From Roseiarcus sp963813555 (lineage in GTDB: Bacteria; Pseudomonadota; Alphaproteobacteria; Rhizobiales; Beijerinckiaceae), in assembly GCA_963813555.1 (NCBI GenBank), contig CAWEZX010000009.1:367757-431756 (forward strand): DNA of 64,000 nucleotides, given 5' to 3'. The notes beneath the pieces were generated by a model. The model searched no databases. It saw nothing but the letters and a program-made list of their open reading frames with translations, and was not told where the DNA came from. The translations under genes were made by a program, and so were the position numbers. This document shows, piece after piece, positions 9,061-17,906 of this stretch; the stretch's first letter is position 1, and each line of letters starts with the position of its first letter.

Positions 9061-9863
9061 GTGTCGGACGGACAGCCGCAGGTTTTCATCGTCGGGAAGG
9101 CCCCGAATCAACGGCGTATCGCCTTTCGGCGCCGCGCGCCAGTGCGGAGCGGAAGCCCAGGGGTCGTCTGGCTCAGCGGTTATCGCTCCGACATGGACTC
9201 GACCAAGGCGACCGCGCTCGACGCTGAAGCGGAGCGGCGCGGTCTCGGCTTCCTCCGGTTCGACTATTCCGGCCATGGCCGCTCCGCCGGGCTGCTCGAG
9301 GACGGGACGATTTCGCGCTGGCTCGAGGAGACGCTGGCGCTGCTCAAGGCCGAGAGCGAGGGGCCACAATTCTGGTCGGCTCGTCAATGGGCGGGTATCT
9401 CGCGCTGCTCGCCGCCCGGGCGCTCAACGAGGCGGGCGACGCGGAGCGCGTCAAGGGCATCATTCTCATTGCGCCCGCGGTCGACTTCACCGAAGCGCTC
9501 ATCTGGGCCAAGGCGCCAAACGAGGGGCGGCGCGCGATCATGGATGAAGGCGTGTGGCGAAGGCCGTCCGCCTATTCGAGCGAACCCGATTGCTTCACCC
9601 GCGATCTCATCGAGGACGGCCGAAAGCACCTTCTGCTCGGCGCCATGATTCGCACGCGCGCGCCGACCGCGGTGCTGCAAGGCATGCGGGACGAAGACGT
9701 GCCGTTTTCGCATACGCTCGCGCTCATGCAGCGCTTCGGCGGCGACCCGGCGACGCTGACGCTGGTCAAGGACGGCGATCACCGTCTCTCCCGGCCGCAG
9801 GACTTGCAACTGATGTTCGAGGCGCTGGGAAGGATGGTGGAGCCGTCTACTATGCCTGCGTAA
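9061..9863 (+). pseudogene. Alpha/beta hydrolase, frameshifted
   Basis: Two adjacent frames together encode one alpha/beta hydrolase. The first gives PGVVWLSGYRSDM and FDYSGHGRS (oxyanion-hole and early strands). The second begins GSSMGGYLALL, the nucleophile elbow with catalytic Ser, and ends with a DGDHRLS stretch carrying the catalytic His. The break is near 9365, where gag-ggg-cca would read correctly if one more C were present. Start is taken as GTG 9061; there is no strong ribosome site. Either a recent pseudogene or a sequence error; the rest of the reading frame is undamaged. Confidence 0.75.
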
Positions 9864-9906
9864 CCACGCCCGTCACCCTGATCCTTCTAGCAAAGGGAGA
9901 GGGACA

Positions 9907-10659
9907 TCACTCCCACGTGGCGCCGAAGCGATGCAGGCTCGCGCCATGGACCTTGAGCCAGATTTCGGCGCGGTCGGTTCCCGGGTGCAAGCGGCGTGTA
10001 AGTTTCCAGAACAGGGGCGAATGATTCATGTGCACGATGTGCGCCGCCTCATGCGCGGCGAGATAATCAAGCACGAACGGCGGCGCGAGAATCAGGCGCC
10101 AGGAGAAATTGAGCCCGCCAGTCGAGGAGCACGAGCCCCATCGGCTCACCGTATCGCGCAGCACGATGCGGCGTGGCTTGACGCCGAGCTGCTTGGAATG
10201 CCGGGCCACTGCCGCCTCGAGATCCTTGCGCGCCTCGCGCTTGAGGAAATCGGTGACCCGGCGCGCGACGTGCGGCCGCTCGCCGGAAACGCAGATGAGC
10301 GGTCCGCGCTCGCTCGACTCGAGCCAGACCCCGCCGCGCTGGCCCGGGCGGTGCACAATGCGATGATCAACTCCGCGTAGCGGCGTCACCGCGCGCGGCT
10401 CAAACGCGACCGGTTCGGGCAGACGCGCCAGCCGCGTGCCGATCCATGCTGCGTGACGCTCGGCGAATTCGCGCGCCGCTTTGATCGATGAGCGCGCCGG
10501 CATCGTCAGCACCACATCACGCGTGGCCGTGCGAACCCTCAATGTAAATCGCCGCGAGGTCGCGATGCGTTTGAGCGCGACGCGATAAGTCTCGCCGTCG
10601 TGAGCGACGTCGAAATGCGCCGCCTGCTCCGGCGCCTTGCGTTGGAAAAGACGCAGCAT
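9907..10659 (-). CDS. YgjP-type metal-dependent hydrolase (M48-like)
   Basis: A 250-residue protein of the YgjP/DUF45 family. The zinc site HEAAHIVHMNH (HExxH plus a further His) is followed by SPLFWKLTRRLHP, and a WGSC segment precedes it, as usual for the family. These are small soluble proteases or peptidase-like proteins of uncertain substrate. I chose the ATG at 10659, which starts MLRLFQRK; upstream codons in the same frame add an unlikely Arg/Gly-rich stretch. The gene is on the same strand as cobP upstream, 134 bases apart. Confidence 0.85.
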   Translation of the reverse strand: MLRLFQRKAPEQAAHFDVAHDGETYRVALKRIATSRRFTLRVRTATRDVVLTMPARSSIKAAREFAERHAAWIGTRLARLPEPVAFEPRAVTPLRGVDHRIVHRPGQRGGVWLESSERGPLICVSGERPHVARRVTDFLKREARKDLEAAVARHSKQLGVKPRRIVLRDTVSRWGSCSSTGGLNFSWRLILAPPFVLDYLAAHEAAHIVHMNHSPLFWKLTRRLHPGTDRAEIWLKVHGASLHRFGATWE

Positions 10660-10793
10660 CCCGCCAAGTCCCCAGCGAATGTCCCGAGGGTAAGGCCGGC
10701 GCCCGCGTGAGCCGGCAACCCCTCCCATTGCTCGGGAATTCTAGTCCAGGGCCGCCCCGAGTCGCCAGAGGTTTGTGAGGAAAATGCTTGGCT

Positions 10794-11363
10794 TCAGCCC
10801 AATCGCACACTTGGGGTTGCAGCCGGCTTCAACTGGAGCGGGAGTCCGGCGGCGACGAAGATCACCGCGTCGCAGGCGGCGCCGATGTCCCGGTTAGCTC
10901 GACCCTGCCAGTCCCGAAACTCGCGGCCGAGCCTGTGGTCTGGGACAATGCCCATACCGACTTCGTTTGATACGAGGATCGCCGGGCCGGCCAGCGCGCC
11001 GATGGCGTCGGCGAGGGCCGTGACGGCGGCTCCCGGGTCCCGGCCCGCCAGCATGAGATTGCTGAGCCAGAGGGTCAGGCAATCGACGACAATCACCCGT
11101 CCAGGACGCGCCTCAGCGCCCAGCGCGGCGGCGACTTCAAGCGGCTCCTCCAGCGTCGTCCAGCCTTGCCCCCGTTCGGCCTGGTGGCGGGCGATGCGCG
11201 CCGCCATTTCCTCATCTCTCGCCGTCGCCGTCGCCAGATAGAGCCGCTCGGGACCATAGGCCTCGGCAAGCCTTTGCGCGTAAACGCTTTTTCCGGAGCG
11301 CGCGCCGCCGAGCACGAGCAGACTGCGGATGCGGGCCTGGGGCGCCTCCTGTTCCATGCTCAT
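10794..11363 (-). CDS. cobP: Adenosylcobinamide kinase / guanylyltransferase
   Basis: A 189-residue bifunctional enzyme of coenzyme B12 assembly. It phosphorylates adenosylcobinamide and then transfers GMP to give adenosylcobinamide-GDP, the substrate of CobS (encoded at 32.4 kb). The P-loop GGARSGKS is at residues 19-26; the VDCLTLWLSNL and VSNEVGMGIVP segments are hallmarks of CobU/CobP. The ATG at 11363 overlaps the stop of the upstream AlgX-like gene as ATGA, which implies translational coupling; a second ATG lies two codons in. Coupling to an SGNH gene is unusual for cobP. Confidence 0.92.
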   Translation of the reverse strand: MSMEQEAPQARIRSLLVLGGARSGKSVYAQRLAEAYGPERLYLATATARDEEMAARIARHQAERGQGWTTLEEPLEVAAALGAEARPGRVIVVDCLTLWLSNLMLAGRDPGAAVTALADAIGALAGPAILVSNEVGMGIVPDHRLGREFRDWQGRANRDIGAACDAVIFVAAGLPLQLKPAATPSVRLG

Positions 11364-12454
11364 CCAGTGAAATCGACCGGCTCGGCGCCCGGATCGCAGA
11401 TAAGGAAGCGCTCGTTTGGCATCCACCAGACCTCGTCAGGATGAAAACGGTCGATCGCCTTCCAGTCGAACTCGCACCGGCGGTGCTCGAGCCATACGAG
11501 GCGTCCGGCGTGCGGCAGCAGCATCCGGTCGATGAGACCGCCGGTAAACAAATCGCCGATCACCATGATGGTCGGGCCGGGCGTCTCGGACGTGGCGACG
11601 TAGTCGCTGAACGGGTTGGACGACAACAATTCTTTCTGCACCGACGGCAGGGTCAAGTCTTTCGCGATCTCCGTCAGCCCTTCGACGCCCAGCATCCGCG
11701 CCAGATCCCCGCCCTCATGGGTTTTGGGCTCGCTTAGCGCCGACTTAGGATCGAGCCGCCAGCCCGGGTGTCCGTCCGCCTCGACGACGGCGTTGAACCC
11801 TGCGAGCGCGCCGCGCGCGGTCCAATGCGAGTCGTGCATGTAGAAAACGGGTCCCTGGGAGCGCGCCGCCGTCTCCGCCGGGCGGAGGTCGATCGCGCGG
11901 ACGCCCTTCGCAGCAAGTTGTTCGAGGAACAGGTCGTATTCGGTTCGGCGTCCGCGCCGCTGCGCCCAGCGCGGGAGATCGTCTTGATAGATCGTGGGCC
12001 CATTCGGCGGCACGGCGACGACGAACTTGACCCCGCGCGCCGCGAGCGCGGCGTTGATGCGCGCGAGCAAGGCGACCGTTTCGGCCACTCTCTCGTCCCG
12101 GAAGATCAGGCCGGCGCTTTGGCGCACCGTGTCCTCGCCGAGGTAGAAGAGGCGGCCCTCGCGGCCGACCAGCACCAAATCGTTGCCGAAACCGAGCATG
12201 GGCTTGGTCAGATCCTTGTGCGCGCGGATCAGCATCTCCCGCAACCCGAAATGATCGCGCAGGTAGGCGTCGACCTGTTTCGGAAGGGCGAGCCAGCCCA
12301 CGCTCGACCCTGGCATTTGAGGCGCCGGCGCAAGATAGCGTCCTTCCTTGAGGACTGCCGCCGGACCGTCAGGCCGGACGATTCCCACCGCCAACGGAGT
12401 GACCAGAAGCAGGAACGTCAGAATGGCGAAATACCGGCGCCAGCGCAGGAGCAT
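11360..12454 (-). CDS. AlgX/AlgJ-like SGNH-hydrolase-fold protein, copy 1
   Basis: A 364-residue protein with one N-terminal membrane segment (FAILTFLLLVTPLAVGIV), then a periplasmic AlgX/AlgJ-type domain. The catalytic HDSHW motif (Asp/His of the triad) is near residue 203 and the GDLFT motif, in place of the usual GDSF/GDSY, near residue 295. Relatives O-acetylate exopolysaccharides together with an MBOAT protein, but no MBOAT gene is in the window. It is about half identical by eye to the next gene upstream and overlaps cobP downstream by four bases. Confidence 0.8.
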   Translation of the reverse strand: MLLRWRRYFAILTFLLLVTPLAVGIVRPDGPAAVLKEGRYLAPAPQMPGSSVGWLALPKQVDAYLRDHFGLREMLIRAHKDLTKPMLGFGNDLVLVGREGRLFYLGEDTVRQSAGLIFRDERVAETVALLARINAALAARGVKFVVAVPPNGPTIYQDDLPRWAQRRGRRTEYDLFLEQLAAKGVRAIDLRPAETAARSQGPVFYMHDSHWTARGALAGFNAVVEADGHPGWRLDPKSALSEPKTHEGGDLARMLGVEGLTEIAKDLTLPSVQKELLSSNPFSDYVATSETPGPTIMVIGDLFTGGLIDRMLLPHAGRLVWLEHRRCEFDWKAIDRFHPDEVWWMPNERFLICDPGAEPVDFTG

Positions 12455-12492
12455 GCCCGGTCAGGACCTGTCAGAAGCAGGAAGCCCGGCGT

Positions 12493-13605
12493 TCATGGCC
12501 CTTTGGTCTCAAAATCGATGGGCGCGACGCCGGGATCGCAGAGCAGGAAACGTTCAGTCGGCGCCCACCAGACTTCGTCCGGCCGGAATTTATCGATCAG
12601 CTTCCAGTCGAATCCGCACTCGTGATGATGAATCCAGATGGCGCGGCCGCCATGCTGCGACAGCATCAGCGGAAAATAGCCCTGAGTGAAGAAATCGCCG
12701 ATCACCATGATCGTCGGACCCGGCCGCCCCGTGGCGACGATATGATCGGGCATGATTCCGGGAGAGATGTTCTCGTCGGTCCCCCGGAGCGGAAGCCTGA
12801 GCGACTGGAACGTTTCGCTGACGTCGTCCTGAACGCCGAGGATGCGCGCGACGTCGCCGCCCTTGCGCTCTTCGAGCGGTCCCATCACGGTTGCCGGATC
12901 CAGACGTAACTCCGGGCGCCCGTCGGCTTCGACCACCGCATTGAACCCGGCCAGCGCGCCGCGCGGGGTCCAATGCGCGTCGTAGAGAAGATAGGCTTCC
13001 TCGCCCTGCGCCCGGAGCGCCGTCAGGACGGGCCTGAGGTCGACCGTCTTGACGCCGTACCCCTTAAGGTCCTCGAGCAGAAGATCGTATTCCGTCTTTC
13101 TGCCCTTGTCCTGGGCCCAGGCCGGAAGATCATCCTGGTAGATGGTGGACGAATTGGGCGGAATCGCCACGAGAAACCGAGCGCCACGCTTGGCCAAAGC
13201 ATCGCGCATCTCCGCCATCAGACGCGCCGTTCGCGAGATACGCGCGTCCCTCAGGACGAGGCCGGCGCTCTGGCGCACCATCTCGTTGCCCTCATAGAAC
13301 ATGCGCCCGCTGCGGCCGATCAAGGCGGCAGTGTTCACCTTGAGCAGCACTGGATGGGTGAGATCCCGGTGCAGGCGGATCATCCTCTCCCGCAGGCCGA
13401 AACGGTCGTTGAGATAAGCGTCGATCTGTTTCGGAAGCTTCAGCCAGTCGCCTGGACCGTCGGGCGGTGTCGGCGCCGGCGCCGGATTGCGCCCCTCCTT
13501 CAGGATCGACGCGGCGCTGTCCGGCTTGACGATCCCGACCACGAGCGGTGTCGAAAGGAGCGCGAACGCCGCAACCGCGAAATATCGACGATATCGGCGC
13601 AGCAT
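12493..13605 (-). CDS. AlgX/AlgJ-like SGNH-hydrolase-fold protein, copy 2
   Basis: A 370-residue paralogue of the downstream gene: the same N-terminal membrane anchor, FGLRE element, IYQDDLP segment, YDAHWTPRGALAGFNAV motif near residue 207 and GDFFT near residue 300. As in copy 1, a Phe or Leu stands where the nucleophile Ser of GDS would be expected, so the catalytic Ser must be elsewhere or absent. The ATG at 13605 starts directly with the anchor. The open frame upstream to 13716 runs through a palindromic repeat and is probably not translated. Likely an operon with copy 1 and cobP. Confidence 0.8.
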   Translation of the reverse strand: MLRRYRRYFAVAAFALLSTPLVVGIVKPDSAASILKEGRNPAPAPTPPDGPGDWLKLPKQIDAYLNDRFGLRERMIRLHRDLTHPVLLKVNTAALIGRSGRMFYEGNEMVRQSAGLVLRDARISRTARLMAEMRDALAKRGARFLVAIPPNSSTIYQDDLPAWAQDKGRKTEYDLLLEDLKGYGVKTVDLRPVLTALRAQGEEAYLLYDAHWTPRGALAGFNAVVEADGRPELRLDPATVMGPLEERKGGDVARILGVQDDVSETFQSLRLPLRGTDENISPGIMPDHIVATGRPGPTIMVIGDFFTQGYFPLMLSQHGGRAIWIHHHECGFDWKLIDKFRPDEVWWAPTERFLLCDPGVAPIDFETKGP

Positions 13606-13652
13606 GCCGGATGAGGTCTGCGCGTCGTCGCGGCCGCTGAGCCAGGGGCGTC

Positions 13653-13685
13653 CGGAAGGACGCCCGTCTTGCGACGGGCTATGGG
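13653..13685. repeat. REP-like palindromic element
   Basis: GGACGCCCGTCTTGCGACGGGC followed by TATGGG forms a GC-rich hairpin (gcccgtc / gacgggc, loop ttgc). The same sequence with TTTC in the loop occurs twice in tandem inside the oxoprolinase gene at 51291-51362, so it is a dispersed repeat family. Confidence 0.65.
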
Positions 13686-13761
13686 CGCGGGTTTGAGTAA
13701 GCGATGGCCAGTTCACGGAGCGGCTTCTATCCGCTGTCCGCGAGGTTCGAAAGCGTCGACC

Positions 13762-14979
13762 TTATGCCCATTCGACCCTCAGCGCCTCGAGCCCGTGAAA
13801 ATGGAACGCGTCGCGATAGCGCGGCGGCTCGGCCAAGCGCAAGCCCCGCAGCCGGGCGAACAGGATCGGCAGGGCGACGGCAAGCTCCAGTCGCGCCAAC
13901 GGCGCCCCGACGCAGAAATGAATGCCGGCGCCGAAGCTCACATGCGCGTTGGGCGTCCGGGCGGGGTCGAAGACGTTGGGCTTAGAAAAGCGCGCCGGAT
14001 CGCGGTTGGCGGCGCCGAGCAGAAGGCCGATCTGCTCGCCCTTGCGCAACCGCACCCCGGCGAACTCGACGTCTTCCAGCGCATAGCGGGCGAAGAGATG
14101 CAGCGGCGGGTCGAGCCGCAGCAATTCCTCGACTGTCGCGGTGGTCGCGCTTTCGCTCGCGAACGCGTTGCGCGCGTCAACTCCGTGGTCCAGCATGATC
14201 TTCACGCCATTGCCGATCGCCTGGACCGTCGCTTCGTGACCAGCGTTCAAGAGCAGGATCACGGTTGCGACCAGTTCGTCTTCGCTCAACCTGCCGCCAT
14301 CGCTTTCGGCGATGAGAAGCTGACTGACAAGATCGTCGCCAAGATCGCCGCGCCGCGCGCGGGCGAAGCCGCGCACATAATCGGCGAAAGCACGCGCCGC
14401 CTCGGCCGCGCGCTCCTCAACCGCGCGATTGCCTCCGAACTGGTACATGGCGACCATGCGATGCGACCAGTCGAGGAGTTCATGCCCCATCTCTCGGGGA
14501 ATGCCGAGCATATCCGCGATCACAGCGACCGGAATAGGGCTGGCGAATTCGGCGACCAGATCGGCCGAGCGCCTGGACCCAAACGCGTCGATCCGCTCGT
14601 GCGCCAGTCGTTCGATCTGCGGCGCCAGCTTTTCGATGCGCCGCGAGACGAAGGCGCGATTGACGAGGTTGCGCAGCCGCGTGTGCTCGGGCGGCTCAAG
14701 CTCGAGCATCGAATGGCGCTCGAGCGCATCAAATGGCGCCAGATGCGGTTTGGCGCCGCGCGAGCCCAATTCGGCGATCGTCCGGCCGAAGCGGCGATCG
14801 CGCAGCAAAGCCGATACGTCCGCAAACCGCGCGAAGCACCAGAACCCGTAATCCTCCCAGAAGAACGCTGGCGAGGCGTCGCGGACCGCCGCATAGACCG
14901 GGTAGGGATTGCTGAAAAAGGCGGGATCGTGCGGATCAAGGCGCACCCGGCGCCGCGCGACGTCGATGGACGGAGCCAT
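13762..14979 (-). CDS. Cytochrome P450
   Basis: A 405-residue soluble bacterial P450. The oxygen-activation I-helix motif AGHEAT is near residue 245, the ExxR pair (EELLR) near 283, and the heme-ligand loop FGAGIHFCVGAPLAR places the axial Cys near residue 355. The enzyme would oxidise a small hydrophobic substrate with electrons from a ferredoxin system; no ferredoxin or reductase gene is adjacent and the substrate is not known. ATG at 14979. The next gene on the strand, thpR, lies upstream with a nine-base gap. Confidence 0.93.
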   Translation of the reverse strand: MAPSIDVARRRVRLDPHDPAFFSNPYPVYAAVRDASPAFFWEDYGFWCFARFADVSALLRDRRFGRTIAELGSRGAKPHLAPFDALERHSMLELEPPEHTRLRNLVNRAFVSRRIEKLAPQIERLAHERIDAFGSRRSADLVAEFASPIPVAVIADMLGIPREMGHELLDWSHRMVAMYQFGGNRAVEERAAEAARAFADYVRGFARARRGDLGDDLVSQLLIAESDGGRLSEDELVATVILLLNAGHEATVQAIGNGVKIMLDHGVDARNAFASESATTATVEELLRLDPPLHLFARYALEDVEFAGVRLRKGEQIGLLLGAANRDPARFSKPNVFDPARTPNAHVSFGAGIHFCVGAPLARLELAVALPILFARLRGLRLAEPPRYRDAFHFHGLEALRVEWA

Positions 14980-14988
14980 GGCCCGTGC

Positions 14989-15522
14989 TTAGCCCAGTGG
15001 ATAGGCGGCCTCAACCACATACGGCCCTCCCCCCGACCCCTCACGAGCCGAGAACAGCACGAAGCGCTCAGCGGTGAACAATTCCGCGATCAGGACGCCG
15101 CGCTCGGCGAGGTAGTCGGCGATCACCCTTTGAGTAGCGCTCCGCAGCCGCGCCAGCGTCACGTGCGGCGTGTATTTGCGGGTCTCGGGCTCGACGCCGA
15201 TTCGCCTCAGGCGCCGCTCCTGTTCAGCCTGCAAATCCATCAGCGCCGGTTCCGGCTTCACCTTGGCCACGATCGCGCGCGGCCTTTCGCCACCGAACCA
15301 GCTCAATCCCTCGAAGCGCACCGGCGCCTCCGGCCGGCGAATGTCACCCAATGTCTCGGCAATATCGCGCGCGACGCCGCGGTCCACGTCGCCGACGAAC
15401 CGCAACGTGACGTGATAATCCTCGGGCTCGAGCCAGCGCGCCCCAACGACGCCGCCGCGCATCAGCGCAAGCTGGCCAACGACGGCGTCCGGCAGTTCCA
15501 GTCCGGTGAACAGACGAGGCAT
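14989..15522 (-). CDS. thpR: RNA 2',3'-cyclic phosphodiesterase
   Basis: A 177-residue member of the 2H phosphoesterase superfamily (ThpR/LigT). The two catalytic HxT motifs are YHVTLRFVG (His37) and PHVTLARL (about residue 118). The family opens RNA 2',3'-cyclic phosphates. The ATG at 15522 is preceded by AGGAAA at a proper distance; the frame continues upstream but does not resemble the family. Nine bases separate it from the P450 gene, so the two may be co-transcribed. Confidence 0.88.
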   Translation of the reverse strand: MPRLFTGLELPDAVVGQLALMRGGVVGARWLEPEDYHVTLRFVGDVDRGVARDIAETLGDIRRPEAPVRFEGLSWFGGERPRAIVAKVKPEPALMDLQAEQERRLRRIGVEPETRKYTPHVTLARLRSATQRVIADYLAERGVLIAELFTAERFVLFSAREGSGGGPYVVEAAYPLG

Positions 15523-15679
15523 TGCGGTGGTTTCCTGGTGAGGTCCGACGATAGCCGCGGATTTACGCTCTGCAATGAATTGTTGGCGGCCGGCGGGGCG
15601 GCAGCTCAAGGCCGCATATCGAGTCAACTCCAAAGTCCCGAGAACAGCGCGCGATCATCTCGAGTATGCAATTCGTAAC

Positions 15680-15700
15680 CCGCCAGGGCGATCCTGGCGG
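15680..15700. terminator. Perfect 8-bp hairpin
   Basis: CCGCCAGG and CCTGGCGG pair perfectly around a five-base loop. The hairpin ends one base before the stop codon of the small minus-strand frame at 15701 and lies 157 bases upstream of thpR. No U-run is seen on either side. Confidence 0.45.
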
Positions 15701-15979
15701 CTAGGCAAAATTACGCATTGCGGTTGGATCAGCATCGTGCATTACTAGCGGTATTATTTGATCTTCACCTTGACTCAAAAATTTATTAACGTATTCAGCC
15801 AAATACGTGAGCAGGTCAACTGTATTTTGTTCAAGTGTATGCTGCCCAATTGATCGTGTGGCGATCCCAATCGAAGAGTGGATGAAAATCTTCGGGTCCA
15901 TCATCTGAGGCTCTGTTGACCGCCAAGGAATGATCTTCGGCGATTGCAAGGGAGAGGATTTCATAAAGCTTTTCTCCAC
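15701..15979 (-). CDS. Possible small protein of low-GC region
   Basis: A 92-codon open frame in a stretch clearly richer in A+T than its surroundings. The translation is unlike any family I know; the central part (IFIHSSIGIATRSIGQH, then a mixed helix with VDLLTYLAEYVNKFL) looks protein-like. An internal start at Met26/27 is possible. A perfect hairpin follows the stop directly. It could be a transferred small gene, a gene remnant, or chance. The adjacent hydrolase gene is divergent. Confidence 0.3.
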   Translation of the reverse strand: MEKSFMKSSPLQSPKIIPWRSTEPQMMDPKIFIHSSIGIATRSIGQHTLEQNTVDLLTYLAEYVNKFLSQGEDQIIPLVMHDADPTAMRNFA

Positions 15980-16088
15980 TTCGCGCGCGGCGCGGGCATC
16001 GACGTCGTCGAAAGTTCACGAAACAAGTTTGGCCTATGCAGGCCGAGAATCGAAGCCAATTACAGCCAGCACTTCTTGGAGACGCCCA

Positions 16089-16973
16089 ATGCGCAAATCG
16101 CTGTTCACCGCCCTAACGCTCGCCTTCGCCGGCTCCTTGGGCGCTCTCTCCGTCGCCACAGCCGTTGAGATCCCGGCCGCTATCTACACCGATCCGATGC
16201 CCGACCCCGCTCACAACGCTCGCATGGAAGTATTGCACATCCCCAGCCATGGCGAGACCATCAACGGCATCGCCTATGTCGCGGCCGGGGCCGGTGAGCA
16301 CCCGGCCGTGGTGCTGCTGCATGGCTTACCGGGCAACGAGAAGAACCTCGACCTGGCCCAGGCCATCCGCCGGGCCGGCTGGACCGTGGTCACCTTCAAT
16401 TATCGTGGCTCGTGGGGCAGTCCGGGGACGTTCCGCTTCGAGCAGACCCTGCAGGACGCCGACGCCGTGCTTGCCTATCTGCGCGATCCCGCCAATGCAA
16501 AGGCCCTGGGCGTGGACACTCGACGCCTGGTGATCATGGGCCACAGCATGGGCGGTTGGGTGGCGGCCAACACTGCGGCCCACGACAAGGGACTAATCGG
16601 CCTGGTCACTTTCTCGGCCTGGGACACGGCCAACCTGGACCCGGAGGCGACCCGGGAGAAGGCGATGAGCGAGAACATGGAAGCCTTGGCAGGCGTTACC
16701 GCCGCGAGCATGGCCGCGGACGTCACGATCGCCGGGCCGCAGCACCCCATGCCCAAGGCCGCTCCGGGCCTGGTCGACACACCCTACCTGGCCCTTACCG
16801 TGGATGACAGCCTGGAGGGCGACACCAACGCCCTCGTTGCAGCAATACGTGCTCAGGGCGGAACCAAGGTCACAACGCAGCACGTCGCCACGGACCATGG
16901 CTGGAGTGACCATCGCATCGCGCTGCAGGCGACGGTTATCGCGTGGTTGCAAAAATTAGGCGCCTCTCCGTGA
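16089..16973 (+). CDS. Exported alpha/beta hydrolase (dienelactone-hydrolase-like)
   Basis: A 294-residue hydrolase. The first 26 residues are a Sec-type signal peptide (basic start MRKS, then ALTLAFAGSLGALSVATA). The mature part has HGLPGNEKN (oxyanion loop), FNYRGSWGS, the nucleophile elbow GHSMGGW with catalytic Ser near residue 152, and a C-terminal DHGWSDHR stretch with the likely catalytic His. The ATG at 16089 follows a TTGGAGA site. Codon choice (many ctg, gcc, acc) looks a little different from neighbours, so acquisition from elsewhere is possible. Substrate unknown. Confidence 0.8.
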   Translation: MRKSLFTALTLAFAGSLGALSVATAVEIPAAIYTDPMPDPAHNARMEVLHIPSHGETINGIAYVAAGAGEHPAVVLLHGLPGNEKNLDLAQAIRRAGWTVVTFNYRGSWGSPGTFRFEQTLQDADAVLAYLRDPANAKALGVDTRRLVIMGHSMGGWVAANTAAHDKGLIGLVTFSAWDTANLDPEATREKAMSENMEALAGVTAASMAADVTIAGPQHPMPKAAPGLVDTPYLALTVDDSLEGDTNALVAAIRAQGGTKVTTQHVATDHGWSDHRIALQATVIAWLQKLGASP

Positions 16974-17118
16974 CGCCCTGAGAAGCCGTGGCCACGCGTC
17001 GCAGTTGGAGCGAATGGCCAAAGCGTCCTCATCAATCAATAGCCCTAACGATGGCATAAGACGGTGAGGTTCGGCGGCGCCTGAATTGCTGGCCGCCGCG
17101 CTTGGACCTCTCCAGAGA

Positions 17119-17895
17119 TCAGCCGCGCTCCTTGGAGATGAACTGGCGAAAGCGATCGGAGGTCGAGGCGGAAAAAAGCTCCTGCGGCGGGCCTTCCGCC
17201 TCGACCAGTCCCTGATGCAGGAACATCACGCGGTTCGAGACGTCGCGCGCAAACCCCATCTCGTGGGTCACAACCAGCATCGTGCGGCCTTCCTCGGCGA
17301 GCGCGCGCATGACCCGCAGCACTTCGCCGACCAGCTCGGGATCGAGCGCGGACGTTGGCTCGTCGAACAGCATCACCTTCGGCCGCATGGCGAGCGCGCG
17401 GGCGATCGCCGCCCGCTGCTGCTGACCTCCCGAGAGATGCGCCGGGTAATGGCTCCATTTGTCGGCGATGCCGACTTTCGCCAGCAGCGCGCGCGCTTCC
17501 TCGATGCATTCCGCGCGCGGGCGTTTCTGCACATGCACCGGCGCTTCAATCAGATTCTCCATGACCGTCAGATGCGACCACAAGTTGAAGCTCTGGAACA
17601 CCATGCCGAGCTCGGAGCGGATGCGGTCGACCTGACGCCTGTCCGCAGGCTCGGCTCGCCCGTCGCGCCGCCGACGCATCTTGATGGTCTCGCCCGCGAC
17701 CGTCACCACGCCCTCGTCAGGGGTCTCAAGCAGATTGATGCAGCGCAGAAACGTGCTCTTGCCTGAGCCGGACGAGCCGAGGATCGAGATCACGTCGCCG
17801 TCCTTCGCGGTCAGTGATATGCCCTTCAGCACTTCGAGCTGGCCGAAGCTTTTGTGCATCTTGTCGACCGTGAGCGCTGGCGTCGCGGTGGGCAT
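17119..17895 (-). CDS. Polar amino-acid ABC transporter ATP-binding protein
   Basis: A 258-residue ATPase of the HisP/GlnQ/OccP group. Walker A GSSGSGKST is near residue 40, the signature LSGGQQQRAAIARAL near 159, Walker B VMLFDEP near 180 and the switch His in VVTHEMGFA near 212. HisP-like insertion after the Q-loop region (RRRRDGRAEP) suggests the Lys/Arg/Orn/His or opine group. It is last in a four-gene minus-strand operon (binding protein, two permeases, ATPase), 11 bases after the second permease. Confidence 0.9.
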   Translation of the reverse strand: MPTATPALTVDKMHKSFGQLEVLKGISLTAKDGDVISILGSSGSGKSTFLRCINLLETPDEGVVTVAGETIKMRRRRDGRAEPADRRQVDRIRSELGMVFQSFNLWSHLTVMENLIEAPVHVQKRPRAECIEEARALLAKVGIADKWSHYPAHLSGGQQQRAAIARALAMRPKVMLFDEPTSALDPELVGEVLRVMRALAEEGRTMLVVTHEMGFARDVSNRVMFLHQGLVEAEGPPQELFSASTSDRFRQFISKERG

Positions 17896-17906
17896 ACGCG
17901 CTTCTT

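Noticed and set aside
7717..9387. A longer start for the glycosyltransferase, up to 9387
   Set aside because: The added residues lie opposite the divergent hydrolase gene and do not resemble the family; the ATG at 8922 gives the usual length.
13669..15678. A very long plus-strand open frame opposite the P450 and thpR genes
   Set aside because: It is the complement of two clearly recognised genes; its translation is Arg/His/Glu-rich with no family pattern. High-GC codon use produces such mirror frames.
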